DNA of 7,853 nt from positions 1-7,853 of the forward strand of contig QIHS01000395.1 of the NCBI GenBank assembly GCA_003229095.1, written 5' to 3'. This DNA is from Woeseia sp. GTDB lineage: Bacteria; Pseudomonadota; Gammaproteobacteria; Steroidobacterales; Woeseiaceae. Shown piece after piece: positions 1 through 6,487 of the stretch (its first letter is position 1; every line of letters starts with the position of its first letter). The position numbers were made by a program, and so were the translations under genes. A model generated the notes under the pieces. It searched no databases and was not told the origin of the DNA. It saw only the letters and a list, made by a program, of their open reading frames with translations.

Positions 1-230
1 CAGATGGCAGGCCTTCCGCGATCGATTCACACGTGAAAGCCTTTATGGCCGAGCTCGGCCAGTTCAACCTGCCGGTTGAATCAGTCGATGAACGGTATTC
101 TTCACTCGAAGCGGCAGGCATTTTGAAAAAGCAACGTGCCGACGGTCTGCGTGGCCGACTCAGCAAAGCGTCAATCGATTCGGGCTCTGCCATCCTGATT
201 GCCGAACGCTGGCTGAAAAAAGAGATTTAA
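1..230 (+). CDS. ruvX: RuvX/YqgF Holliday junction resolvase-like protein, C-terminal part
   Basis: This is the 3' end of a gene that enters from the left edge; the reading frame is open from position 3 and stops with TAA at 228-230, giving 75 visible residues of a family usually about 140 long. The visible part carries two RuvX hallmarks: the VDERYSS stretch (the DER motif with an active-site Asp) and the C-terminal IDSGSAILIAERWL helix, whose Asp is the last acidic residue of the RNase H-like active site. The leading DGRPS matches the loop that follows the central strand in relatives. RuvX/YqgF is a cytoplasmic RNase H-fold nuclease linked to Holliday junction resolution and to 16S rRNA 5'-end maturation. 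A GTG at 33 is in frame but lies inside the domain and is not the start. In Pseudomonas ruvX also precedes the pyr genes. The catalytic Asp of strand 1 is outside the window. Confidence 0.9.
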   Translation, partial: DGRPSAIDSHVKAFMAELGQFNLPVESVDERYSSLEAAGILKKQRADGLRGRLSKASIDSGSAILIAERWLKKEI

Positions 231-243
231 TCAGAGTAGAATG

Positions 244-258
244 CGGGCCCGATGCCCG
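244..258 (+). promoter_or_regulatory. Small hairpin over the pyrB start codon
   Basis: CGGGC (244-248) can pair with GCCCG (254-258) around a five-base loop that holds the A and T of the pyrB ATG, with the G in the stem. A stem of five GC-rich pairs next to a start codon lacking a good ribosome binding site could limit initiation. The pairing is seen directly; any regulatory role is inference and could be chance. Confidence 0.3.
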
Positions 259-1232
259 ATTCCAGAACAAGCGATGCAAGCGAATTACAACTGACCGCAG
301 ACGGCCAACTGCGCCATCTGCTCACGCTCCGTGGTCTGAGCAGGGATCAACTAACGGCGTTACTCGATCGAGCCGACGCCTTCGTGAGCACCCCAGGCAG
401 CGCAGTCATGCGCTCCGACACATTGCAGGGCAGAACAGTTGCCAACCTGTTTTTCGAAGCAAGTACCCGTACGCGCGCGTCTTTCGAACTGGCAACAAGG
501 CGTCTCGGCGGCGATATCCTGAACCTCGACATTCAAACCTCATCCAGCGCCAAAGGCGAGACCGTTCTTGACACTATCTCTACGTTGATGGCAATGAATG
601 TGGACGTGTTTGTGGTGCGCAGCGGCCGTACTAACACCCATGCCGACATTGCTCGCCATGTAAACGAACATGTCAGCATCCTGAATGCCGGGGAATCTGT
701 CATCTCCCACCCGACACAAGGCTTGCTTGACTTGCTGACGATTCGTCGCAAAAAAGGGCCCTTCGAAAACCTCGTCGTTACTATAGTCGGTGACGTTGCC
801 CATTCGCGCGTTGCGCAGTCTGCGATGCAGGGCCTCGTCACAATGGGTGTCGGAGAACTCCGCGTAGTCACGCCGCCTTCGCTCGCGCCTGGCCCGGATT
901 GTGTCCACGAAGCAAGAATCCTGACCAGTCTGAGCGAGGGACTGCATGGCGCTGATGTCGTCATGGCACTGCGAATTCAAAAGGAACGATTCACTCACAA
1001 CGAAGGCATTCCGGATGTCGATGCCTATTTCTCTGAATACGGCCTGACCCAAAAACGCATGCAACAAGCCGCCAAAGACGCCATCGTGATGCATCCAGGA
1101 CCGATGAACCGCGGCGTTGAAATAGAGGCGTCGCTGGCAGATGGACCGAGTTCAGTCATTTCGGAACAGGTACGCAACGGCGTTGCCGTACGCATGGCGG
1201 TTCTTGAAGCGGTGACAAACCGAAAACCGTAA
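252..1232 (+). CDS. pyrB: Aspartate carbamoyltransferase catalytic subunit
   Basis: PyrB joins carbamoyl phosphate and L-aspartate to make N-carbamoyl-L-aspartate, the committed step of pyrimidine synthesis in the cytoplasm. The 326-residue protein is full length. Visible motifs are the carbamoyl-phosphate loop FFEASTRTR (67-75), SSSAKGET (97-104, with the Lys that reaches in from the neighbouring subunit), HPTQ (153-156), the aspartate-domain VMALRIQKER (237-246) and HPGPMNRGVE (281-290). The N-terminal extension before the first helix (LQLTADGQLRHLLTLRGL) resembles the Pseudomonas PyrB type, which assembles with an inactive dihydroorotase-like partner (PyrC'); no such partner follows here. 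ATG 252 is the only sensible start but has no clear Shine-Dalgarno, and a short hairpin covers it. The stop TAA shares one base with the ATG of the next gene, so the two are probably translationally coupled. Whether it needs a partner subunit cannot be told from this window. Confidence 0.96.
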   Translation: MPDSRTSDASELQLTADGQLRHLLTLRGLSRDQLTALLDRADAFVSTPGSAVMRSDTLQGRTVANLFFEASTRTRASFELATRRLGGDILNLDIQTSSSAKGETVLDTISTLMAMNVDVFVVRSGRTNTHADIARHVNEHVSILNAGESVISHPTQGLLDLLTIRRKKGPFENLVVTIVGDVAHSRVAQSAMQGLVTMGVGELRVVTPPSLAPGPDCVHEARILTSLSEGLHGADVVMALRIQKERFTHNEGIPDVDAYFSEYGLTQKRMQQAAKDAIVMHPGPMNRGVEIEASLADGPSSVISEQVRNGVAVRMAVLEAVTNRKP

Positions 1233-2119
1233 TGACTGGCGCACAACAAAATCGCAACACTATCTACGTAGAAGACGCAGCGATAACCGACGTCAGAATT
1301 TTCCCGGACAACCAGTTCATCATGCGGCTAAACGCGCCAAGATGTGCGAGAACTGCAACGCCCGGCAGTTTCATTTTTATTCGGTGCGACGAATCTATTT
1401 CAATGCGCCGCCCATTGTCGATCATGCGAGCCGACGCCACGAATGGCTGGGTAGAAATTCTATTCAAGATCGTCGGCGCTGGCATGCTCGCGCTCAGCAA
1501 GCAGCAACGTGGCGATACCGTCAGCATTATAGGCCCGGTAGGGCAAGGCTTTGAGCCTTTTCCCGAGCGGCGGCTGCCGCTTCTGATCGGCGGCGGCGTT
1601 GGCATCCCGCCGATGGTATTTCTCGCGGAAATGCTGAAAAACGACTACCCGGGTTGCCGGCCGCTGGTAATCATGGGATCAGAGATTCCGTTCCCCTTCG
1701 AGCTATCCCAATCAAAGCTTGTGACACCATGGCTGGCCAAGAATGTGAACAGCACCATGCCGTTACTGGAGGACTGGGGCATCCCGACCCGCCTGGCCAG
1801 TCTGCAAAATTACGACGGCTGTTTCGACGGTTACGTTACAGACCTCGCGAGAGACTGGCTCAACACTCTGGCGGCGGATGAGTTGGCGCAGGTCGAGATA
1901 TTTGCCTGCGGACCAACACCCATGCTAAAAGCAGTCGCATTGCTGGCGCAGGAGTTCAATCTGCGCTGTGAGGTTTCGCTGGAAGAATTCATGGCGTGCG
2001 CAGTTGGCGGTTGTGCCGGGTGCGCAGTGTCGGTGAAAGGAGATGACGGCACCATCGCTATGCGAAGAGTTTGTGTCGATGGTCCCGTGTTCGACGCGGC
2101 AACAGTGTTTGGCGGGTAG
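1232..2119 (+). CDS. pyrK: PyrK-type dihydroorotate dehydrogenase electron transfer subunit (FAD/[2Fe-2S])
   Basis: This 295-residue protein has the PyrK architecture: an N-terminal FAD-binding barrel with the RRPLS motif (59-63), a nucleotide-binding domain with GGGVGIPP (120-127) and ACGPTPM (225-231), and a C-terminal [2Fe-2S] domain with Cys 256, 261, 264 and 281 in the pattern MACAVGGCAGC...CVDGPVF. In family members with known function PyrK passes electrons from the FMN of class 1B dihydroorotate dehydrogenase to NAD+. No pyrD lies in the window, and gammaproteobacteria normally use the quinone-linked class 2 enzyme, which needs no PyrK. The usual Gly after the first cluster Cys is Ala here. 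The ATG overlaps the pyrB stop by one base and there is no separate ribosome binding site, which suggests coupling. An alternative is a related NAD(P)H-ferredoxin oxidoreductase subunit with another partner; the size and CxDGPVF ending favour PyrK. Confidence 0.85.
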   Translation: MTGAQQNRNTIYVEDAAITDVRIFPDNQFIMRLNAPRCARTATPGSFIFIRCDESISMRRPLSIMRADATNGWVEILFKIVGAGMLALSKQQRGDTVSIIGPVGQGFEPFPERRLPLLIGGGVGIPPMVFLAEMLKNDYPGCRPLVIMGSEIPFPFELSQSKLVTPWLAKNVNSTMPLLEDWGIPTRLASLQNYDGCFDGYVTDLARDWLNTLAADELAQVEIFACGPTPMLKAVALLAQEFNLRCEVSLEEFMACAVGGCAGCAVSVKGDDGTIAMRRVCVDGPVFDAATVFGG

Positions 2120-2125
2120 ACCAAC

Positions 2126-3139
2126 ATGCTGAAAGATTTCGAGCGCTACCCGCTGACATTCGGTCCAACACCGATCGAAAAACTCGATCGTTTATCCACG
2201 CACCTCGGTGGCGACGTCGAGATTTACGCTAAACGCGAAGACTGCAATTCCGGCCTGGCATTCGGCGGCAACAAGGTGCGCAAGCTGGAATATATCGTGC
2301 CCGACGCGATTGCCTGCGGTGCCGACACCCTGGTTACGATTGGCGGCGTGCAATCCAATCACACCCGCCAGGTGGCTGCCGTTGCAGCGAAAATCGGCAT
2401 GAAATGCCGTCTCGTTCAGGAAAGTTGGGTACCGTTTCAGGATGCGGTTTACGATCGTGTCGGCAATATTCTGCTGTCGCGCGTGATGGGCGCGGAAATC
2501 GAACTGGTCGACCAGGGCTTCGATATAGGTATCCGCGAAAGCTGGGAACGAGCGCTCGAAGACGTCACAGACCGCGGCGGCAAACCCTATGCAATTCCTG
2601 CCGGCGCATCTACACACCGTTTGGGCGGGCTTGGTTTTGTTGGCTTCGCCGAAGAATTACGGGCACAGGAAAAAGAGCTGGATTTCAGCTTCGACTATAT
2701 TGTCGTTTGTACCGTTACCGGATCAACACACGCAGGAATGGTGGTCGGTTTTGCACAAGATGGTCGGGCACAAAATGTAATCGGCATCGATGCATCGTGC
2801 ACCCCTGAGCAAACGCATGCGCAAGTTCTCGATATCGCACAAAAAACAGCTGATCTCATTGACCCGAGCATCGTCATCAGTGCCAAAGATATTGTCCTTA
2901 AAACCGAATACGCCTACCCGATTTATGGTGTGCCATCAGATGAAACCAACGATGCCATTCGCTTGTGTGCACGGCTGGAAGGCATGCTGACCGACCCGGT
3001 CTACGAAGGTAAATCCATGCAGGGCATGATTGACCTCGTTAGGAAGGGTTTTTTCGAGCGCGGCTCGAAAGTGCTCTACGCCCATCTGGGTGGTGTGCCG
3101 GCGATTAATGGCTACAGTTATATATATCGAAATGGCTGA
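2126..3139 (+). CDS. acdS: 1-aminocyclopropane-1-carboxylate (ACC) deaminase
   Basis: AcdS is a PLP enzyme of the tryptophan-synthase-beta fold that opens the cyclopropane ring of ACC to give 2-oxobutyrate and ammonia. At 337 residues it has the family length and aligns with the characterised Pseudomonas enzyme with a one-residue offset. Lys50 in GGNK is the PLP lysine (K51 in the reference), Ser77-Asn78 in QSNH contact the cofactor and substrate, and Tyr267 matches Y268. Tyr293-Glu294 in DPVYEGKSM and Leu321 in AHLGG match the residues (E295, L322) that separate true ACC deaminase from D-cysteine desulfhydrase, which has small polar residues there. It starts six bases after the pyrK stop and is the last gene of the operon. 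ACC is the plant ethylene precursor, so the gene may reflect contact with plants or algae, or use of ACC or D-amino acids as a nitrogen source; that part is inference. D-cysteine desulfhydrase is the main alternative and is less likely. Confidence 0.92.
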   Translation: MLKDFERYPLTFGPTPIEKLDRLSTHLGGDVEIYAKREDCNSGLAFGGNKVRKLEYIVPDAIACGADTLVTIGGVQSNHTRQVAAVAAKIGMKCRLVQESWVPFQDAVYDRVGNILLSRVMGAEIELVDQGFDIGIRESWERALEDVTDRGGKPYAIPAGASTHRLGGLGFVGFAEELRAQEKELDFSFDYIVVCTVTGSTHAGMVVGFAQDGRAQNVIGIDASCTPEQTHAQVLDIAQKTADLIDPSIVISAKDIVLKTEYAYPIYGVPSDETNDAIRLCARLEGMLTDPVYEGKSMQGMIDLVRKGFFERGSKVLYAHLGGVPAINGYSYIYRNG

Positions 3140-3141
3140 GA

Positions 3142-3155
3142 TTTTCTGTAGAAAA
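3142..3155. repeat. Inverted repeat in the acdS / pilU-like convergent gap
   Basis: Between the two facing stop codons there are 18 bases, and most of them form an inverted repeat: TTTTCT (3142-3147) and AGAAAA (3150-3155) with a two-base centre. It is AT-rich with a single GC pair per arm, so it is a poor hairpin; no GC-rich stem with a U-tract is present. It may be a weak bidirectional end signal or chance. Confidence 0.3.
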
Positions 3156-3157
3156 CA

Positions 3158-4216
3158 CTAACCGCCAAAATTAACTTTCGCTTCCAGATTTGCCCGCGAG
3201 TCGGCATTCGTCATTGCCTCCTCAAGCGTAATCGTGCCTGCCTTGTACAATCCCAGCAACGCCTCGTCAAAGTTTTGCATGCCCTTTTCGGCACTGTCAC
3301 GCAGCGCCTCTTTCAGTTCGGTGATATCTCCCTTCAGGATCAGATCCTTGATATGCGGCGTGTTGATCATCAGTTCAACGGCCGCAACACGCTTGCCGGT
3401 ACGTGCCCGAACAAGGCGTTGCGAAAGAATCGCGCGAAGATAATGTGCCAGATCCATGAATACCTGCGCGTGTTGTTCCTGAGGAAACATGTTGATAATG
3501 CGATCCAGCGTTTCCGGCGCGTTGTTCGAGTGCAATGTCGCCAACACCAGGTGTCCGGTGCCTGCCATATCAATGGCGGACTGCATTGACTCACGATCTC
3601 GTATCTCACCGATCTGCAGTACATCCGGGGCGGCGCGCATTGCGCTCTTCAATGCACGCGCATACGACTTGGTGTCCAGTCCGATCTCACGCTGATTGAC
3701 GATTGATTTTTTGTTGGGATGCAGGAACTCAATGGGATCTTCGATCGTAATAATATGTGACGAGGTTTTCTCGTTGCGGTGATTGAGCATCGCAGCAAGC
3801 GTCGTCGATTTGCCGCTGCCCGTCGCACCGACCATCAGCACCAGGCCCCGGCGCAACATTACCAACTCTTCCATTTGCACTGGCATGCCTAATTCTGCAA
3901 GCGTTGGCAGCTCGGCAGTAATATAGCGTAATACCATCGATACGTTGCCACGCTGATGAAATACGTTAACCCGAAACCGGCCAAGACCTGATTCCGATAT
4001 CGCAAAATCGATTTCGAGTTCGCGTGTAAACGTATCAAGCTGGTCATCATTCATCAGTTCAAAGGCAGCCTGCTTAACCATTTTCGGCGTCATCTCAAGC
4101 TTGTTGACTGGCATGATCTTGCCATCGATTTTGATTTTGGCGGGCGCAAATGGTGCAAAGAAAAGATCAGACGCCTTTTTCTCTACCATCAATTTAAAAA
4201 GTGGTTTTACATTCAT
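3158..4216 (-). CDS. PilT/PilU-family retraction ATPase, second PilU-like paralogue
   Basis: This 352-residue protein is a third member of the PilT ATPase family in a row. It has the N-terminal PAS-like domain (about 1-105) and the RecA-like core with Walker A GATGSGKST (130-138), Asp box TIEDPIEF (157-164), Walker B LQIGEIRD with catalytic Glu204, and His box GHLVLATLH (221-229). All key catalytic residues are there, so it should be an active cytoplasmic hexameric motor. Its start (LMVEKKASDLFF...IKIDGKIMPV) resembles PilU from Xanthomonas and betaproteobacteria, and it ends in the PilU-like ADSRANLEAKVNF without the long acidic tail of PilU. It lacks the AIRNLIRE motif of PilT. Oddities are Gln201 inside the hydrophobic Walker B strand and FAPFAPAKI where relatives have a GxPP turn. 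It lies 36 nt after pilU on the same strand and is probably co-transcribed, although its ribosome binding site is weak. Calling it PilU2 or a specialised accessory motor is inference. Confidence 0.85.
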   Translation of the reverse strand: MNVKPLFKLMVEKKASDLFFAPFAPAKIKIDGKIMPVNKLEMTPKMVKQAAFELMNDDQLDTFTRELEIDFAISESGLGRFRVNVFHQRGNVSMVLRYITAELPTLAELGMPVQMEELVMLRRGLVLMVGATGSGKSTTLAAMLNHRNEKTSSHIITIEDPIEFLHPNKKSIVNQREIGLDTKSYARALKSAMRAAPDVLQIGEIRDRESMQSAIDMAGTGHLVLATLHSNNAPETLDRIINMFPQEQHAQVFMDLAHYLRAILSQRLVRARTGKRVAAVELMINTPHIKDLILKGDITELKEALRDSAEKGMQNFDEALLGLYKAGTITLEEAMTNADSRANLEAKVNFGG

Positions 4217-4252
4217 TGCTCTTATTCAGTCCGTTCTACGTCTAAAAGAAAT

Positions 4253-5377
4253 TTATTCATATGTATTGGCTGAGTCTTCGTCCATAATTCGCAGACTTTC
4301 GGACTGTCGGTCAGCGATCGCTGATTCCCGCTTGCTCTCCAGTTTGACGCGCAACCTGAGTTCATTCTTGGAATCCGCATTACGCATTGCTTCCTCGTAG
4401 GAAATGGCACCCTCTTCGTACAGAGCAAAAAGTGACTGGTCAAAAGTCTGCATACCAAGGCGTGTGGATTTAGCCATTATTTCCTTGATCAGGCCCACCT
4501 CACCTTTGAAAATAAGATCGGCGATGAGCGGCGAGTTAAGCATGATTTCCATGCTCGCGACGCGGCCAATGCCGGTCTCTCGTGGAATCAGTCGCTGCGA
4601 AATAAACGCTTTCGTGTTTAGCGACAGGTCCATCAGCAGTTGCTGGCGTCGCTCTTCCGAGAAGAAGTTGATTATCCGGTCAAGCGCCTGATTGGCACTG
4701 TTCGCATGCAAAGTGGCGAGACAGAGGTGCCCGGTTTCCGCGAACTGAATACCGTACTCCATCGTTTCACGATCACGAATCTCGCCAATCATGATGACGT
4801 CGGGCGCCTGTCGCAAAGTATTCTTCAATGCCGCATGCCAGGAATCGGTATCCACGCCGACTTCGCGCTGCGTAATAACACAGCCGTTGTGCGGGTGAAC
4901 GAACTCGACCGGATCTTCGATCGATACGATATGCCCCCTTGAATTCTCGTTGCGATGGCCAATCATTGCAGCCAGCGTGGTCGATTTGCCGGAGCCGGTA
5001 CCGCCAACAACGATGACCAGACCGCGCTTGTTCATAACGACATCTTTCAGGATGGGCGGCAGGTCCATTCCCTCCAGCGTGGGAATCTCGGTCGTAATCG
5101 TGCGCAGAACCGCACCTACCATGCCCTGCTGGATAAACGCGCTGACCCGAAAGCGGCCGATACCCTGCGGGGCAATCGCAAAATTACATTCTTTGGTCGC
5201 GTCGAATTCTTTGATCTGCTTGTCGTTCATGATCGACCGAACCATCATTGCCGATTGGTCGCCATCGACTTTTATCGCTGGCGGAAACCCGTTGGTAAGA
5301 AAAAGATCAGAGCCGTCTTTCTCAACCATTTTCTTGAGCAGGTTTTGCGTCAACCTCACTGCTTGTTCGCGTTCCAT
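4253..5377 (-). CDS. pilU: Type IV pilus retraction ATPase PilU
   Basis: PilU is the accessory retraction motor that works with PilT at the inner-membrane base of the type IV pilus to pull pilin subunits out. The 374-residue protein has Walker A GGTGSGKST (125-133), Asp box SIEDPVEF (152-159), Walker B VIMIGEIRD (194-202, catalytic Glu199) and His box GHLCLATLH (216-224). PilU marks are GHLCLATLHANSANQALDRI, the ADSKNELRLRVKL end and a hydrophilic C-terminal tail with an acidic MDEDS patch like that of Pseudomonas PilU. The start at 5377 is supported by AGGAG nine bases upstream. The N-terminal domain is 12 residues short: only 15 residues separate KVDG from the end of IMNDKQ, against 27 in both neighbouring paralogues; the join is at Asp40-Gln41. 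The frame stays open, so this is an in-frame loss, not a frameshift. It sits 69 nt downstream of pilT on the same strand. Confidence 0.93.
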   Translation of the reverse strand: MEREQAVRLTQNLLKKMVEKDGSDLFLTNGFPPAIKVDGDQSAMMVRSIMNDKQIKEFDATKECNFAIAPQGIGRFRVSAFIQQGMVGAVLRTITTEIPTLEGMDLPPILKDVVMNKRGLVIVVGGTGSGKSTTLAAMIGHRNENSRGHIVSIEDPVEFVHPHNGCVITQREVGVDTDSWHAALKNTLRQAPDVIMIGEIRDRETMEYGIQFAETGHLCLATLHANSANQALDRIINFFSEERRQQLLMDLSLNTKAFISQRLIPRETGIGRVASMEIMLNSPLIADLIFKGEVGLIKEIMAKSTRLGMQTFDQSLFALYEEGAISYEEAMRNADSKNELRLRVKLESKRESAIADRQSESLRIMDEDSANTYE

Positions 5378-5386
5378 CTAACACTT

Positions 5387-5391
5387 CTCCT
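5387..5391 (-). promoter_or_regulatory. Ribosome binding site of pilU
   Basis: On the minus strand AGGAG lies nine bases before the ATG at 5377, which supports that start and its slightly long N-terminus. A four-pair hairpin, GGGC (5395-5398) with GCCC (5403-5406), lies just upstream and might influence access; that role is inference. Confidence 0.7.
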
Positions 5392-5446
5392 GTCGGGCAT
5401 CCGCCCTTCCCGTCCGTCCGCTCGCCCAGAACTAATCAGAGGCTCC

Positions 5447-6487
5447 CTAGAAATTCTCTTTCATTACGGCGCGGAACCTCGCCTCTTCCTTGTTTATCAA
5501 ACCCTTGGCCATTAATTCAGCCAGATTCTGATCGAGTGTTTGCATGCCCAATCCCTGGCCAGTCTGGATCGCCGAGTACATCTGTGCAATTTTTCCTTCC
5601 CGAATCAGGTTTCGAATCGCTGGCGTGCCGATCATTATTTCGTGCGCCGCAATTCGTCCGCCGCCCACTTTCTTGAGCAGGGTCTGCGAAATAACCGCAC
5701 GCAACGATTCGGACAACATCGCACGCACCATTTCTTTTTCCGCCGCAGGGAACACGTCCACGATTCGGTCGATCGTCTTGGCCGCAGAACTCGTATGCAG
5801 GGTACCGAATACGAGGTGACCGGTTTCCGCACCCGTGAGCGCGAGGCGAATCGTTTCCAGGTCACGAAGCTCGCCAACCATAATCACGTCAGGATCCTCG
5901 CGAAGCGCAGAACGCAATGCTTCATTGAAGCCAAGCGTATCGCGATGCACTTCGCGCTGATTGATCAAGGACTTCTTGCACTCATGTACAAACTCGATCG
6001 GATCCTCGATAGTCAGAATGTGATCGGGCTTGTTGTCGTTGATGTAGTCAACCATAGCCGCCAGGGTCGTCGATTTGCCACTACCCGTTGGCCCGGTGAC
6101 CAGTACGATCCCGCGCGGTAACATCGCGACATCCTTGAAAATTGCGGGTGCTCCCAGATCATCCAGTGACAGAATTTCTGAGGGAATGGTTCTGAATACG
6201 GCCGCGGAGCCTCGATTTTGATTAAACGCATTGACCCTGAATCGCGCAAGCTTCGGAATTTCGAATGAGAAGTCTGTCTCCAGAAACTCTTCGTAGTCCT
6301 TGCGCTGCTTGTCATTCATGATGTCGTACACCATGCTGTTGACGTCTTTATGGGTCAGCGCCGGCATATTAATACGCTTGATGTCACCGTCGACACGAAT
6401 CATCGGCGGAACCCCACCGGAGAGGTGAAGATCGGATGCGTTATTCTTTACCGTGAACGACAATAACTGGGCAACGTCAACGGCCAT
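5447..6487 (-). CDS. pilT: Type IV pilus retraction ATPase PilT
   Basis: PilT is the main hexameric ATPase that powers type IV pilus retraction, and so twitching motility, DNA uptake and surface sensing, from the cytoplasmic face of the inner-membrane machine. The 346-residue protein has the standard length. The N-terminal domain starts with the ASDLHLSGGVPP signature. Walker A is GPTGSGKST (132-140), the Asp box is TIEDPIEF (159-166), Walker B is VIMVGELRD (201-209, catalytic Glu206) and the His box is GHLVFGTLHT (223-232). The PilT-specific AIRNLIRE motif needed for retraction is intact at 290-297. GAGGA six bases before the ATG (plus-strand 6494-6498) supports the start. It is the first gene of a minus-strand run pilT-pilU-pilU-like and is divergent from yggS, as I recall from Pseudomonas. 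No pilin or assembly genes are in the window, as expected for this detached locus. Confidence 0.97.
   Translation of the reverse strand: MAVDVAQLLSFTVKNNASDLHLSGGVPPMIRVDGDIKRINMPALTHKDVNSMVYDIMNDKQRKDYEEFLETDFSFEIPKLARFRVNAFNQNRGSAAVFRTIPSEILSLDDLGAPAIFKDVAMLPRGIVLVTGPTGSGKSTTLAAMVDYINDNKPDHILTIEDPIEFVHECKKSLINQREVHRDTLGFNEALRSALREDPDVIMVGELRDLETIRLALTGAETGHLVFGTLHTSSAAKTIDRIVDVFPAAEKEMVRAMLSESLRAVISQTLLKKVGGGRIAAHEIMIGTPAIRNLIREGKIAQMYSAIQTGQGLGMQTLDQNLAELMAKGLINKEEARFRAVMKENF

Noticed and set aside
540..1094. Long minus-strand open frame of 184 codons across pyrB
   Set aside because: It lies wholly opposite pyrB, whose motifs are all on the plus strand, and the translated product shows no family features.
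2404..2808. Plus-strand open frame of 134 codons inside acdS
   Set aside because: It overlaps the conserved ACC deaminase frame and is Arg-rich without any domain.
2126..3139. D-cysteine desulfhydrase as the name for the acdS product
   Set aside because: The two positions that separate the families are Glu294 and Leu321, as in ACC deaminase.
4955..5515. Plus-strand open frame of 186 codons opposite pilU and the pilT-pilU gap
   Set aside because: It is antisense to conserved PilU motifs, has biased composition and matches no recognisable domain.
5540..6121. Plus-strand open frame of 193 codons opposite pilT
   Set aside because: It is the mirror of the highly constrained PilT core and is rich in Arg/His/Gln, as expected of an antisense shadow.
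3158..6487. Possible GspE/PilB-type extension ATPases instead of retraction ATPases
   Set aside because: All three proteins are about 350 residues with the PilT-type N-terminal domain, and none has the long N-terminus or tetracysteine zinc site typical of PilB and GspE.
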